Below are positions 1-7,600 of a stretch of 13,385 bases of DNA, piece after piece. Below the pieces are notes generated by a model, which worked only from the letters and a program-made list of their open reading frames with translations, did no database searches and had not been told where the DNA came from. Positions within the stretch are counted from its first letter, which is position 1. Every line of letters begins with the position of its first letter. The position numbers and the translations under genes are program-made. Source of the stretch: PFL42 sp964492235 (GTDB lineage Bacteria > Chloroflexota > Anaerolineae > Anaerolineales > E44-bin32); assembly GCA_964492235.1 (NCBI GenBank), contig CAZBJQ010000076.1, forward strand, positions 1-13,385. The letters run 5' to 3'.

Positions 1-1066
1 GCAGCTGGCTGCTGACCTCGAAGTCTCCGAACGACCGATTGCCGCCTACATCCTGGCCAGTTTGGATGAGGATGGTTTCCTGCAAGAGCCGCCTCCCCTG
101 ATTGCTCGAGCCAACAAAGCCAGCCTGTCGCAGGTCGATCACGTCCTCAGCCTGATCGCCGCCGCCGATCCGACCGGGCTGGCAACTGCCGGGCCCCGCC
201 AGGCCCTGCTGTCGCAGCTCGACCAGCTGACGGTCCAGAACGAAACTGCGCGCATAGCCCGCCGCATCCTGGAAACCTGCTTCCAGGAACTGGGGCGGAA
301 GGAGTATGACCGGATCGCCCGCAAGCTGGATGCCGCTCCGGCCCGAGTCCACGAGGCGGCAGACTTTATCACCCGCAATCTCAACCCGTACCCCGCCCGC
401 GCCTTCTGGGGGTCCGGCCGCCAGGTGCGCTCCAGCGAACCGGGGGTCTACCATCAGCCCGACATCCACATCACCCACAATCCCTCCCTGGAGAACGGCG
501 GGCTCATGGTGGAGATCTTCGCCCCCCTCTCCGGCTGGCTGCGCGTCAATCCGCTGTTTCGGCAGGCGCTGCCGGAAGAAGATGCTCCGACATCGGAGGA
601 ATGGTCGCGCCATCTCGAGCGGGCCGCGCTCTTCGTCAAGTGCCTCCAGCAGCGCAACAACACCATGCGCCGCCTGATGGAGATCCTCGTCGACCGGCAG
701 CGCGAGTTCATCCTGGAGGGAGACCGTTTCCTCTACCCTCTGACACGAGCCAAGATCGCCGAGGAAATCGGGGTGCACGAGTCGACGGTGTCACGTGCCG
801 TGTCACATAAGTCGGTCGCCCTCCCGAACGGCCGGATCATCCCGCTGGACCGCTTCTTTGACCGCAGCCTGTCGGTGAGGGATCGGATCAAGGAGATCGT
901 CGCCCAGGAGCCCCGCCCTCTGACTGACGACGACATCGTCGCCCATCTGCGCCGCGAGGGCATCCACGTCGCCCGCCGCACCGTCGCCAAGTACCGGGCG
1001 ATCGAAGGCATCCTGCCTGCCCGCTTGCGCCACCGCAAGCGCTCGGAAGCCGCCCTGCGAGTCTGA
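1..1066 (+). CDS. rpoN: RNA polymerase sigma-54 factor, C-terminal part (5' end outside window)
   Basis: Sigma-54 binds core RNA polymerase and directs it to -24/-12 promoters, where open-complex formation needs an AAA+ activator. The frame is open from base 2 and 354 residues are visible. E. coli RpoN has 477, so about a quarter (region I and the start of the core-binding domain) is probably missing. The first residues match the family pattern (LASLDEDGF), so a TTG at 62 is not the real start. Next come the core-binding domain (DPTGLA near base 170), a helix-turn-helix at about 749-802 (IAEEIGVHESTVSRAV) that reads the -12 element, and the RpoN box ARRTVAKYR at 971-997 that reads the -24 element. 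All DNA-binding landmarks are intact. The stop lies 3 nt before the histidine kinase, suggesting cotranscription. Identification is firm; only the missing 5' end is unknown. Confidence 0.97.
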   Translation, partial: QLAADLEVSERPIAAYILASLDEDGFLQEPPPLIARANKASLSQVDHVLSLIAAADPTGLATAGPRQALLSQLDQLTVQNETARIARRILETCFQELGRKEYDRIARKLDAAPARVHEAADFITRNLNPYPARAFWGSGRQVRSSEPGVYHQPDIHITHNPSLENGGLMVEIFAPLSGWLRVNPLFRQALPEEDAPTSEEWSRHLERAALFVKCLQQRNNTMRRLMEILVDRQREFILEGDRFLYPLTRAKIAEEIGVHESTVSRAVSHKSVALPNGRIIPLDRFFDRSLSVRDRIKEIVAQEPRPLTDDDIVAHLRREGIHVARRTVAKYRAIEGILPARLRHRKRSEAALRV

Positions 1067-1069
1067 GCA

Positions 1070-3061
1070 TTGAGCTCGAATGTCGCGTCGACCAACCCGA
1101 TCGCCCGGCTGTTCAAGCCGGACCTGTCACGAGACCTCTTTCGGGTGCTGGCCGACACGACCGACGATGCCTTGATCGTCCTGACCGGCGATGCCGGCCG
1201 CCTGCTCACCTGCAATCACGCCTTTCTGCTGATCTCCGAGTACGCCCGCAGCGACGTGGAAGGGCTGGCCGTCACGGAGCTCTTCCAGGGTGAGCCCGGC
1301 CAGCGGGTGGTGGAGGGCCTGAAAGCCTGCACCACCCATCGCGAGACCGTGCTCGAAGACGCGCTCCTGGAACGGCGTTCCGGCCAGCCGCTGGAGGTCG
1401 ATCTTTCCGCCGTCGCTGTCGGGGCGGCACGCTCGGCGATTGTTGTGCGGATGCGCCTTTCCGCCGCCCGGCGTCGAGCGCAGCAGGAGGACAACGTCCA
1501 GCGGGCTCGCCTGGATGCACTGCTCGCTATGTTGACGGTGCTGGAGGGCGAAGGCCCTGGCCGTCTTGCCAGGGTGCTGGGCATCGCTCGCAGCCTGCTG
1601 GCCTGCGACCTGGTGGGCATGTATCGGCTGTCCCCGACTTCACCCGAGTACATTCGCTTCGAGGACCTCCCCGCCTCCTTCCCGCTCACTCTGCCGCTGG
1701 CCCAGCTGGAGCCCTTGCGGCAGGAGACTTCGTGGATGATCGGCCAACGTCCGGACCATCCCATTCACAAAGCCGCTCGGGCTGCCGGCCTGGCCGTGCT
1801 GCACGCAGCAACCATTGGTGAGGTCGATGCCTGGGTCGGCGTCGCCTTCGCCGGCTGGACCTCGGCCGAGGCCGTTCCAGTGGATAGCCCGGCGCTGCTC
1901 GGCCTCATGGCCAGCGTTTGCCACACTGCTCTCCGTCTCGACATGCTGGCTGCACAGACCACAGCCGAGGCGACAAAGGAGCAACACGTCGAACGTGAGT
2001 TGGCGGCGCTCCTTTCGGTCGCCGGGGAGGCCATCCTCATCCTTGACAGGCAGCTGCGGATCCAGCGCTGCAATCCGGCAGCGGCGCAGTTGCTCGGCTA
2101 CCAGCCGACGGAAATGATCGGCGTCGCGGTCAGCGACATCCTGATCAGCCCAGACGATCTGACGGCCACCCTGCTGGATGCAGCGGGTCATCGCCGGCTG
2201 GGCGACCGGCCGCAGTTGATCCTGCATCACCGCGATGGCACCCCCTTCCCCGCCCACATCCGCGTGGCGCCGATCGAACATGGGGAGGACGTCCATCTGG
2301 TCCTTTCGCTCCAGGACCTGTCCGAAAGGGAGGCCCTCGCAGGACAATCCGAGGTCCTCTCTCAGCGGGCGGTCCTCGGGGAAGTCAGCGCCATCTTCGC
2401 CCATGAAGTCCGCAACCCGATCAACAACATCAGCACGGGCATCCAGCTGGTGGCCTCGCGCCTCGGGGATCAACACCCGCTGTACCCTGCGCTGGATCGT
2501 GTCCACAAGGAGTGCAATCGGTTGGATCAGCTGATGCGCGACGTGTTGCTGTTTGCGCGGCCGCTCGAGCTGAAAATGGAGCCCGTCGACCTGGCGGGCA
2601 CGCTGGAGACCATCCTGCAGCGATGGAAGCCGCGCATGGGCCAGGCGAACGTTCGCCCGCACACGGAGTTCCAGCCGGGCCTGCCGCCCGTGCCGGCGGA
2701 CCCGCGTGCGCTCGAGCAGGTTCTTGTCAATCTGATCTCGAACGCCATCCAGGCAATGCCCGAAGGGGGAACGCTCTCGGTCCGGCTTAGCGCCAAGCCG
2801 TCGGCAACAGCCGGGGGAGCTATGATCGAACTGCAGATCGCGGACACGGGCCCAGGCATCCCGCCCGATCAGGTGGCGCGAATCTTCGACCCGTTCTTCA
2901 CCACGAAGAAAGACGGTACGGGTCTGGGGCTCGCCATCAGCCGCCGCATTGTGGCCGCGCACAAAGGGAGCATCCAGGCTGAGTCGTATCCGGGGGCAGG
3001 CACCTTGTTCACCATCCGTCTGCCCAGCGGCCGGCCGGCCAGACAAGGGACGGTTGCATGA
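1070..3061 (+). CDS. Soluble PAS-GAF-PAS sensor histidine kinase (NtrB-like transmitter)
   Basis: This 663-residue kinase probably autophosphorylates and passes phosphate to the activator encoded next. Domains in order: PAS about residues 20-130, GAF about 148-290, second PAS about 308-425, HisKA with phospho-acceptor H445 in AHEVRNP, and a HATPase domain. The ATPase shows N554/N558 in the N box, D592 in ADTGPGI, the F box FDPFFTTKK and the G2 box GTGLGL at 616-621. The HExxN arrangement after H445 is typical of kinases that also act as phosphatases. I see no membrane segment or signal peptide, so the stimulus is probably cytoplasmic; the PAS/GAF ligands cannot be read. The start is taken as TTG 1070, three bases after the rpoN stop. 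No good Shine-Dalgarno precedes it and no in-frame ATG lies near, so the start is moderately certain. The 3' end overlaps the activator by ATGA. Confidence 0.95.
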   Translation: MSSNVASTNPIARLFKPDLSRDLFRVLADTTDDALIVLTGDAGRLLTCNHAFLLISEYARSDVEGLAVTELFQGEPGQRVVEGLKACTTHRETVLEDALLERRSGQPLEVDLSAVAVGAARSAIVVRMRLSAARRRAQQEDNVQRARLDALLAMLTVLEGEGPGRLARVLGIARSLLACDLVGMYRLSPTSPEYIRFEDLPASFPLTLPLAQLEPLRQETSWMIGQRPDHPIHKAARAAGLAVLHAATIGEVDAWVGVAFAGWTSAEAVPVDSPALLGLMASVCHTALRLDMLAAQTTAEATKEQHVERELAALLSVAGEAILILDRQLRIQRCNPAAAQLLGYQPTEMIGVAVSDILISPDDLTATLLDAAGHRRLGDRPQLILHHRDGTPFPAHIRVAPIEHGEDVHLVLSLQDLSEREALAGQSEVLSQRAVLGEVSAIFAHEVRNPINNISTGIQLVASRLGDQHPLYPALDRVHKECNRLDQLMRDVLLFARPLELKMEPVDLAGTLETILQRWKPRMGQANVRPHTEFQPGLPPVPADPRALEQVLVNLISNAIQAMPEGGTLSVRLSAKPSATAGGAMIELQIADTGPGIPPDQVARIFDPFFTTKKDGTGLGLAISRRIVAAHKGSIQAESYPGAGTLFTIRLPSGRPARQGTVA

Positions 3062-4233
3062 CAGCCACCATATTGATCGTCGATGACGAGGAGACGGCCC
3101 GCTCCTTTGTTGCCGAAGCCTTGCACGACGCTGGGTACGAAACACTTCAGGCAGGAACGTTGAAGGATGCAGCGCGCTTCATCGACCAGGGCCAGGCGGA
3201 TGTCGTCTTGCTGGACATGATGCTGCCGGACGGCTCCGGCCTGACCCTGCTTGACCGCATCGTCCTGGAGAATCCCGCCCCGCCCGTCATCCTGCTTACC
3301 GCCTATGGCGAGGTGGACACCGCCGTCGAGGCGATGAAGAAGGGCGCCCAGGATTTCCTGCAAAAGCCGGTCGACTTCAACCGGCTCTTGCAGGCCGTCG
3401 AGCGGGCCAAGGAAGTGGTGGCGCTCCGGCGGGAGCTGGCCCTCTTGCGCCGAACCGCCCAGGGGGACTTGGACTGGGTGGTCGGCGACACGCCGGCCAT
3501 GAGGCAAGTGTACGACGAGGCGATGCGCGCGGCGCAGGTCTGCGCCTCCGTGTTGATCACTGGTGAGACCGGGACCGGCAAAGAGGTGTTGGCGCAGGCC
3601 ATCCGCAAGGCAGGCCCCCGGGCCAATCAGCCCTTCGTCCCGATCAACTGCGCCGCTCTCCCCGACACGATGATCGAGTCCGAGCTTTTCGGCCACGAGG
3701 CCGGCGCGTTCACCGGCGCCACCAAGCGTAAGCCCGGCCTGATCGAAGTGGCAGACGCGGGGATCCTCTTCCTGGACGAGATCTCGTCGACCAAGCAGGA
3801 CATGCAGGCGAAAATGCTGCGCGTGCTCGACGAACAGCGATTCCGCCGCATCGGCGGCGTAACCGAGATCAACGTCGATGTCCAGGTGCTGGCTGCCTCC
3901 AACCGAGACCTGCCGGCCATGATCCGGGAGGGAGCCTTCCGCGAGGACCTGTACTATCGTCTGAAGGTCGTGGACCTGCATCTGCCGCCGCTGCGCCAGC
4001 GTCTGGCCGATATCCCGGCCCTGGTCGGCACATTCGTCCGCCAAATCAACTTGCGCACCGGCAACCAGATTGCCGGCATCTCGCCCCGGGCAGTCGACGC
4101 CCTGAAGGCTCACCCCTGGCCAGGCAACATCCGCGAACTCAGGCACACGATCGAGCGGGCGATGCTCTTCTGCGATGAGGACATCATCGATGTCGGGCAC
4201 CTGCCCCCCGAGTTGCGCGCCCTGGCGGCCTGA
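3058..4233 (+). CDS. Sigma-54-dependent response regulator (REC-AAA+) lacking a DNA-binding domain
   Basis: This is an NtrC-family activator that should remodel sigma-54 closed complexes by ATP hydrolysis once phosphorylated. The receiver domain (about 1-120) has D9/D10, phospho-acceptor D53, T81 and K103. The AAA+ domain shows Walker A GETGTGKE (169-176), the sigma-54 contact loop GAFTGA (216-221), Walker B with D240-E241, REDLYYRL and PGNIRELR. The protein is 391 residues long, while NtrC is 469. It ends about 15 residues after the last AAA+ landmarks (HLPPELRALAA) with no Fis-type helix-turn-helix. The next gene begins 62 nt later and the gap holds a promoter, so there is no room for a frameshifted DNA-binding domain. 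Family members without this domain (H. pylori FlgR, Chlamydia CtcC) act from solution. The start ATG overlaps the kinase stop and has AAGGGA 7 nt upstream. The partner kinase and sigma factor are adjacent. Confidence 0.96.
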   Translation: MTATILIVDDEETARSFVAEALHDAGYETLQAGTLKDAARFIDQGQADVVLLDMMLPDGSGLTLLDRIVLENPAPPVILLTAYGEVDTAVEAMKKGAQDFLQKPVDFNRLLQAVERAKEVVALRRELALLRRTAQGDLDWVVGDTPAMRQVYDEAMRAAQVCASVLITGETGTGKEVLAQAIRKAGPRANQPFVPINCAALPDTMIESELFGHEAGAFTGATKRKPGLIEVADAGILFLDEISSTKQDMQAKMLRVLDEQRFRRIGGVTEINVDVQVLAASNRDLPAMIREGAFREDLYYRLKVVDLHLPPLRQRLADIPALVGTFVRQINLRTGNQIAGISPRAVDALKAHPWPGNIRELRHTIERAMLFCDEDIIDVGHLPPELRALAA

Positions 4234-4241
4234 GAACCCAC

Positions 4242-4257
4242 TGGCACGCTAGTTGCA
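4242..4257 (+). promoter_or_regulatory. Sigma-54 (-24/-12) promoter for the membrane/TPR/peptidase operon
   Basis: TGGCACG (4242-4248), four bases, then TTGCA (4253-4257) matches the sigma-54 consensus TGGCACG-N4-TTGCW at every defined core position. A C also precedes it at 4241 as in YTGGCACG; the base at 4249 is C where a purine is usual. GG (4243-4244) and GC (4255-4256) are separated by exactly 10 bp, which sigma-54 requires. It lies 8 bases after the activator stop and 38 bases before the ATG of the membrane protein. With C4256 as -12, transcription should start near 4268, giving a leader of about 28 nt. Promoter function is inferred from the match and the adjacent rpoN and activator genes. 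Confidence 0.92.
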
Positions 4258-4261
4258 ACTA

Positions 4262-4293
4262 CCGCCTCCAGACACCGCATGTGCAGGAGGCGG
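4262..4293 (+). repeat. 8-bp inverted repeat pairing the Shine-Dalgarno with promoter-proximal sequence
   Basis: CCGCCTCC (4262-4269) is a perfect reverse complement of GGAGGCGG (4286-4293), with a 16-nt loop. The right arm contains most of the ribosome-binding site of the membrane protein gene. The left arm lies almost entirely upstream of the predicted start near 4268. An mRNA reading through from the regulatory genes could fold this stem and hide the ribosome site, while an mRNA from the sigma-54 promoter could not. The repeat is seen directly; the role is inferred. Eight bases with GC-rich content could arise by chance. Confidence 0.6.
4285..4290 (+). promoter_or_regulatory. Strong Shine-Dalgarno AGGAGG deciding the membrane protein start
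   Basis: AGGAGG lies 5 nt before ATG 4296, a near-ideal ribosome-binding site. It rules out the in-frame GTG at 4281, which would overlap the site itself. Confidence 0.9.
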
Positions 4294-4295
4294 CT

Positions 4296-4640
4296 ATGAT
4301 TCCTCTCACGCTCCAGGACTTTCAGCTGATCATCGCCGTGGCGATGCTGGCGATCGGGATCCTGTTCATTCTGCTGGGAACTTACATCCTGGTCAGTCGC
4401 AGCTACGGCAAGGAAATCCGGGCGCTGGCCGCCCAGACGGCCAGACTCGGCCAGAAAGGCATCGGTGACGAGATCAGCGGGCTGGTCAGCAGCGCCTCCG
4501 AACTGGTGTTGTCGATCAACCAGCTGGTCAAGACCGCCAATGGGATCGGCGTGTTCCTGATCGCCTTCGGAACGCTGCTGGTCCTGCTTTCTTACTGGGT
4601 GACAACCCAGATCGCACCGACCGGATTGCTGGCTGCGTGA
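4296..4640 (+). CDS. Small two-span membrane protein, family unknown
   Basis: This 114-residue protein is the first gene of the sigma-54 operon. I do not recognise the family. Two hydrophobic segments are visible, at about residues 11-33 (LIIAVAMLAIGILFILLGTY) and 85-106 (starting GVFLIAFGTLLVLLSYW). Between them is a polar stretch of about 50 residues with K/R and E, including GDEISGLVSSASELVLSINQL, which looks like an amphipathic helix. R/K residues just after the first span suggest that the middle loop is cytoplasmic with both ends outside, but the topology is uncertain. There is no enzyme motif and no cleavable signal sequence. Its place ahead of the TPR and peptidase genes, with a GTGA junction to the TPR gene, suggests a membrane anchor or sensor for those proteins. 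That role is inference only. Confidence 0.85.
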   Translation: MIPLTLQDFQLIIAVAMLAIGILFILLGTYILVSRSYGKEIRALAAQTARLGQKGIGDEISGLVSSASELVLSINQLVKTANGIGVFLIAFGTLLVLLSYWVTTQIAPTGLLAA

Positions 4641-4642
4641 GG
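4639..4642 (+). promoter_or_regulatory. Shine-Dalgarno GAGG deciding the TPR protein start
   Basis: GAGG overlaps the stop codon of the membrane protein gene and lies 6 nt before ATG 4649. It favours that ATG over the in-frame GTG at 4637, which has no convincing ribosome site upstream. Confidence 0.6.
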
Positions 4643-4648
4643 CATTCG

Positions 4649-7600
4649 ATGCACCAGGACACCGACGTCGTTCAGGCGTTCGGGCGTTGCTTGACGCCCG
4701 CTGCCAATGCGGCCCTGATTGCCCGGTTCCTGCGCGTCCCGCCGATCTGGCAGGTGCTTCACACCCCGGACGTCCTGGCGCGCATCCTCGCCACCGAGTC
4801 CCTTGAAGGAATGCGGCCGGCCGACGTGCTGCTGGCATCCACCTCCCCCCGCCCTGTAGCTGCGGACTTGATGCAATCGTTGCTGGATGACGAGCCGGGG
4901 GTGCTCTCCGACTTCGGACCTCTCGACCAGCTTTCCCTGCTTGCCCGCGCCGTTCTGTGGTCCGTCCAGAACAAGCGGCCGGTCCCTTGGCCCGAGCGTC
5001 TCCAGGATGCGTCCTGGGCAGCGGCACTGGCCTGCGCCTGGCCTGACCTTCCCGCAGATCACGCATTCTTGAGCCAGGCCTTGACCGGCGATGATGTTCC
5101 CTTCTGCTCGGCGGTCGCCAATGCGCTCCTTGCCAACGAGACGCTCGACACTGCGGCGAGGGCGATCCTGTCCAACCTCGGACACGAAGCTGCCAGGGGA
5201 CTCCCTCTTCTGCACCAGGCGGGCGAGATCGAGCTGGCGTCGGCAGTGGCCTCCTGCCTGCCCGCTGGGGAATCCGGCGCCAAGGACTTTCGGGCGGCGA
5301 TGGGTTCCGCCGCCGAGGCGCAGGGAAGAGGCGAGCTGGACGGCGGACAGCGCGCCCTGCAGCAGGCCTGGGACATGGCACAGGAACTATCGGCCGGGGT
5401 CGCCGACCGACTGGCGGACCTTGCCGAGGGTCGGAACGAAGTCGTGCTTGCCCTCGAGGCGCGCCGCAGGGCGCTTGCCTGCTTGGCTAGCCCTCGCCGA
5501 CGTGCCGCCCTTGCCTGGATCCAGCTGACGCTCGGCCGGCATGAGGAAGCGCTCCGCACGCTGCCGGCTGCGCCGACCTGTCTTGAGGAGCGCATCGCTC
5601 GTGCCCTGACTCTCCTGCAGCAAGCCAACCGCTCCCCCGCCTTCACCTTGATGGCGGAGCAGTCCGTGGATGCGCAGGACCTGAGGCAGCTTCCCTGGGT
5701 CTGGCTGGGGAGAGCCCAGACCGTGGCCGACCTGCTCGGTCTGCTTCACCTATCGGGCGAAATCACCGGCGAGATGGCGCGCCGCGCGCCTTCTTCGCCG
5801 GAGGCGTGGTCCAAGCGCGCCGCTGCACTGGCTGCGAGCGGACAGCACGACGAGGCCGTGCAGGCCGCCTCTTTGGCCCTGGCCCTCTCCCCGAACCTCG
5901 AGGCCGCTCAGCATGTGCTGGCTGGTTCCTTGATGGCCACAGGTCAGGCGCAGCAAGCGTTGCCCATCTGGGAATCCCTGAGCACGCTCCATCCGCGTTT
6001 CCTGCCCAATCTGGCGGAATGCGCACTTGAGGCCGGCGACAGCGAACGTGCCCGGCAGTTGGCAATTCGCCTGCTGGCCGACGACGACCAGCCGGTGCTT
6101 GCACAGATCCTGCACGCCCGCGCCACAGCTGCAACGGGGGACCTCGAGGGCGCACGTCGACAGCTACAGGCTCTGGTTAGCCAGGAACCAGGCAGCGGAC
6201 CAGCATGGATTGCGCTGGCGCAGGTCCAGGGGCTTGAGGGCGACACGGCCCTGGCAGGCGCATCCCTGGCTTCTGCGATCCAGGCCGTCCCTGGCAACCC
6301 GGACATTTTGATGGCCTATGCCCGCTGGCTGCACAACCAAGGCAGGACAACCGAGGCCACTGTACATGCCAACCAGGGCATTGCGCTTGACCCGACCAGA
6401 GGCGAGTGGCTATGCGACGCCGGAGCCTGGTTGCGAGAGCTCGGCCGGCCGGAGGAGGCGCGGCCCTTGCTCGAGCGTGCAGCGATGATGCGTCCCATGG
6501 ACGCCACCGTCCGCGGAACCCTGGCCGAGTTGTGCGAACACGCTGGCGATGTAGCCGAGGCATACCGTCAACTTAAGGACCTGCCCCTGGAGTCCCCCGG
6601 GATCGACCATTTGCTGGCAGGTCGGCTTGGCGTCAGGTACGCCGAGGAGTCGCATGACGCAAACGCAATTGAATGGGCGGCAAGACATCTTAAATCGCCG
6701 TTTGAGCCGTCCACCGGGAGTCAGGAGCGGGAGTACTGGTACGCCCGGGCGCTGATGCTCCAAGCGAATGCGATCGGCGCCGCCCAGCACTTGCTTGCAT
6801 TCTTGGCCAGACACACTGATCCCGCCTCCCCTGACCGCCTGCGGGCAGCCCTTGCCTTGGCAGACGCAGCAATCGAGGCCGGCCAGCCTCCGCTGGCCCT
6901 CGAGCCGCTGGAAGTGTTGCGCCCGGTTTTCCCGAACTCGGTGGAGCTGCACGTCCAGCTTGCCAGGCTGTACGAGGCGTGTGGGATGTTGGACAAGGCG
7001 CTTCCGATGGCTGAGCTAGCTGCCGATCTCGCCCCCACCGATCCGGAATCCTTCAAGCGCCTGGGAGCACTCGCCGCGGCAGCGGGGGATCCCCACACGG
7101 CAATGGCAGCGAACAAGCACTGGGTCTCGATCGATCCAGACAACTCTGAGGGCTGGTTGGCGATTGCCGACGCTGCTTCCCGGCTGAGCCGCGTCGACTT
7201 GCAGCGTTGGGCACTCGGCCACGCCCTGGCGATCGAACGTAATAACCCGGATCGACTGCTGCAACTGGCAGGTGTCGTTGCCGCTGCCAATGAACCCAGA
7301 CTGGCGAAGCTGGCATTGCGGCGGGCGCACCGGCTAGCCCCCGGGGCGCTGGCTCCGCTGCTGGCACTAGCCGAGATCGCCGGCCTTACAGATGATCCCG
7401 GCCAAGCGCGCCAGGCTTGGCTCGCTCTAAGCCAGGTCGCCCCGGACAACCCCGAGTACCTGCGGCAGGCCGCCCAAAGTGAGCAGGATGCCGGCAACCT
7501 CTCGGCCAGTACCGATCTGTTCCAGCGAGCAGCCGAAGTCGCCCCCGGCGACCCCCGCCACCGACTTGGACTGGCAGGAGCGCTTGCCGCGGCGGGTAAG

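Noticed and set aside
62..64. TTG 62 as start of the sigma-54 gene
   Set aside because: The frame is open to base 2 and the upstream residues match the sigma-54 family, so the gene begins before the window.
4281..4295. GTG 4281 as start of the small membrane protein
   Set aside because: It overlaps the AGGAGG ribosome site that correctly serves ATG 4296.
1640..5381. Long open frames on the - strand opposite the kinase, activator and TPR genes
   Set aside because: They are typical by-products of high-GC codon bias, show no domain pattern, and the opposite strand carries clear conserved genes.
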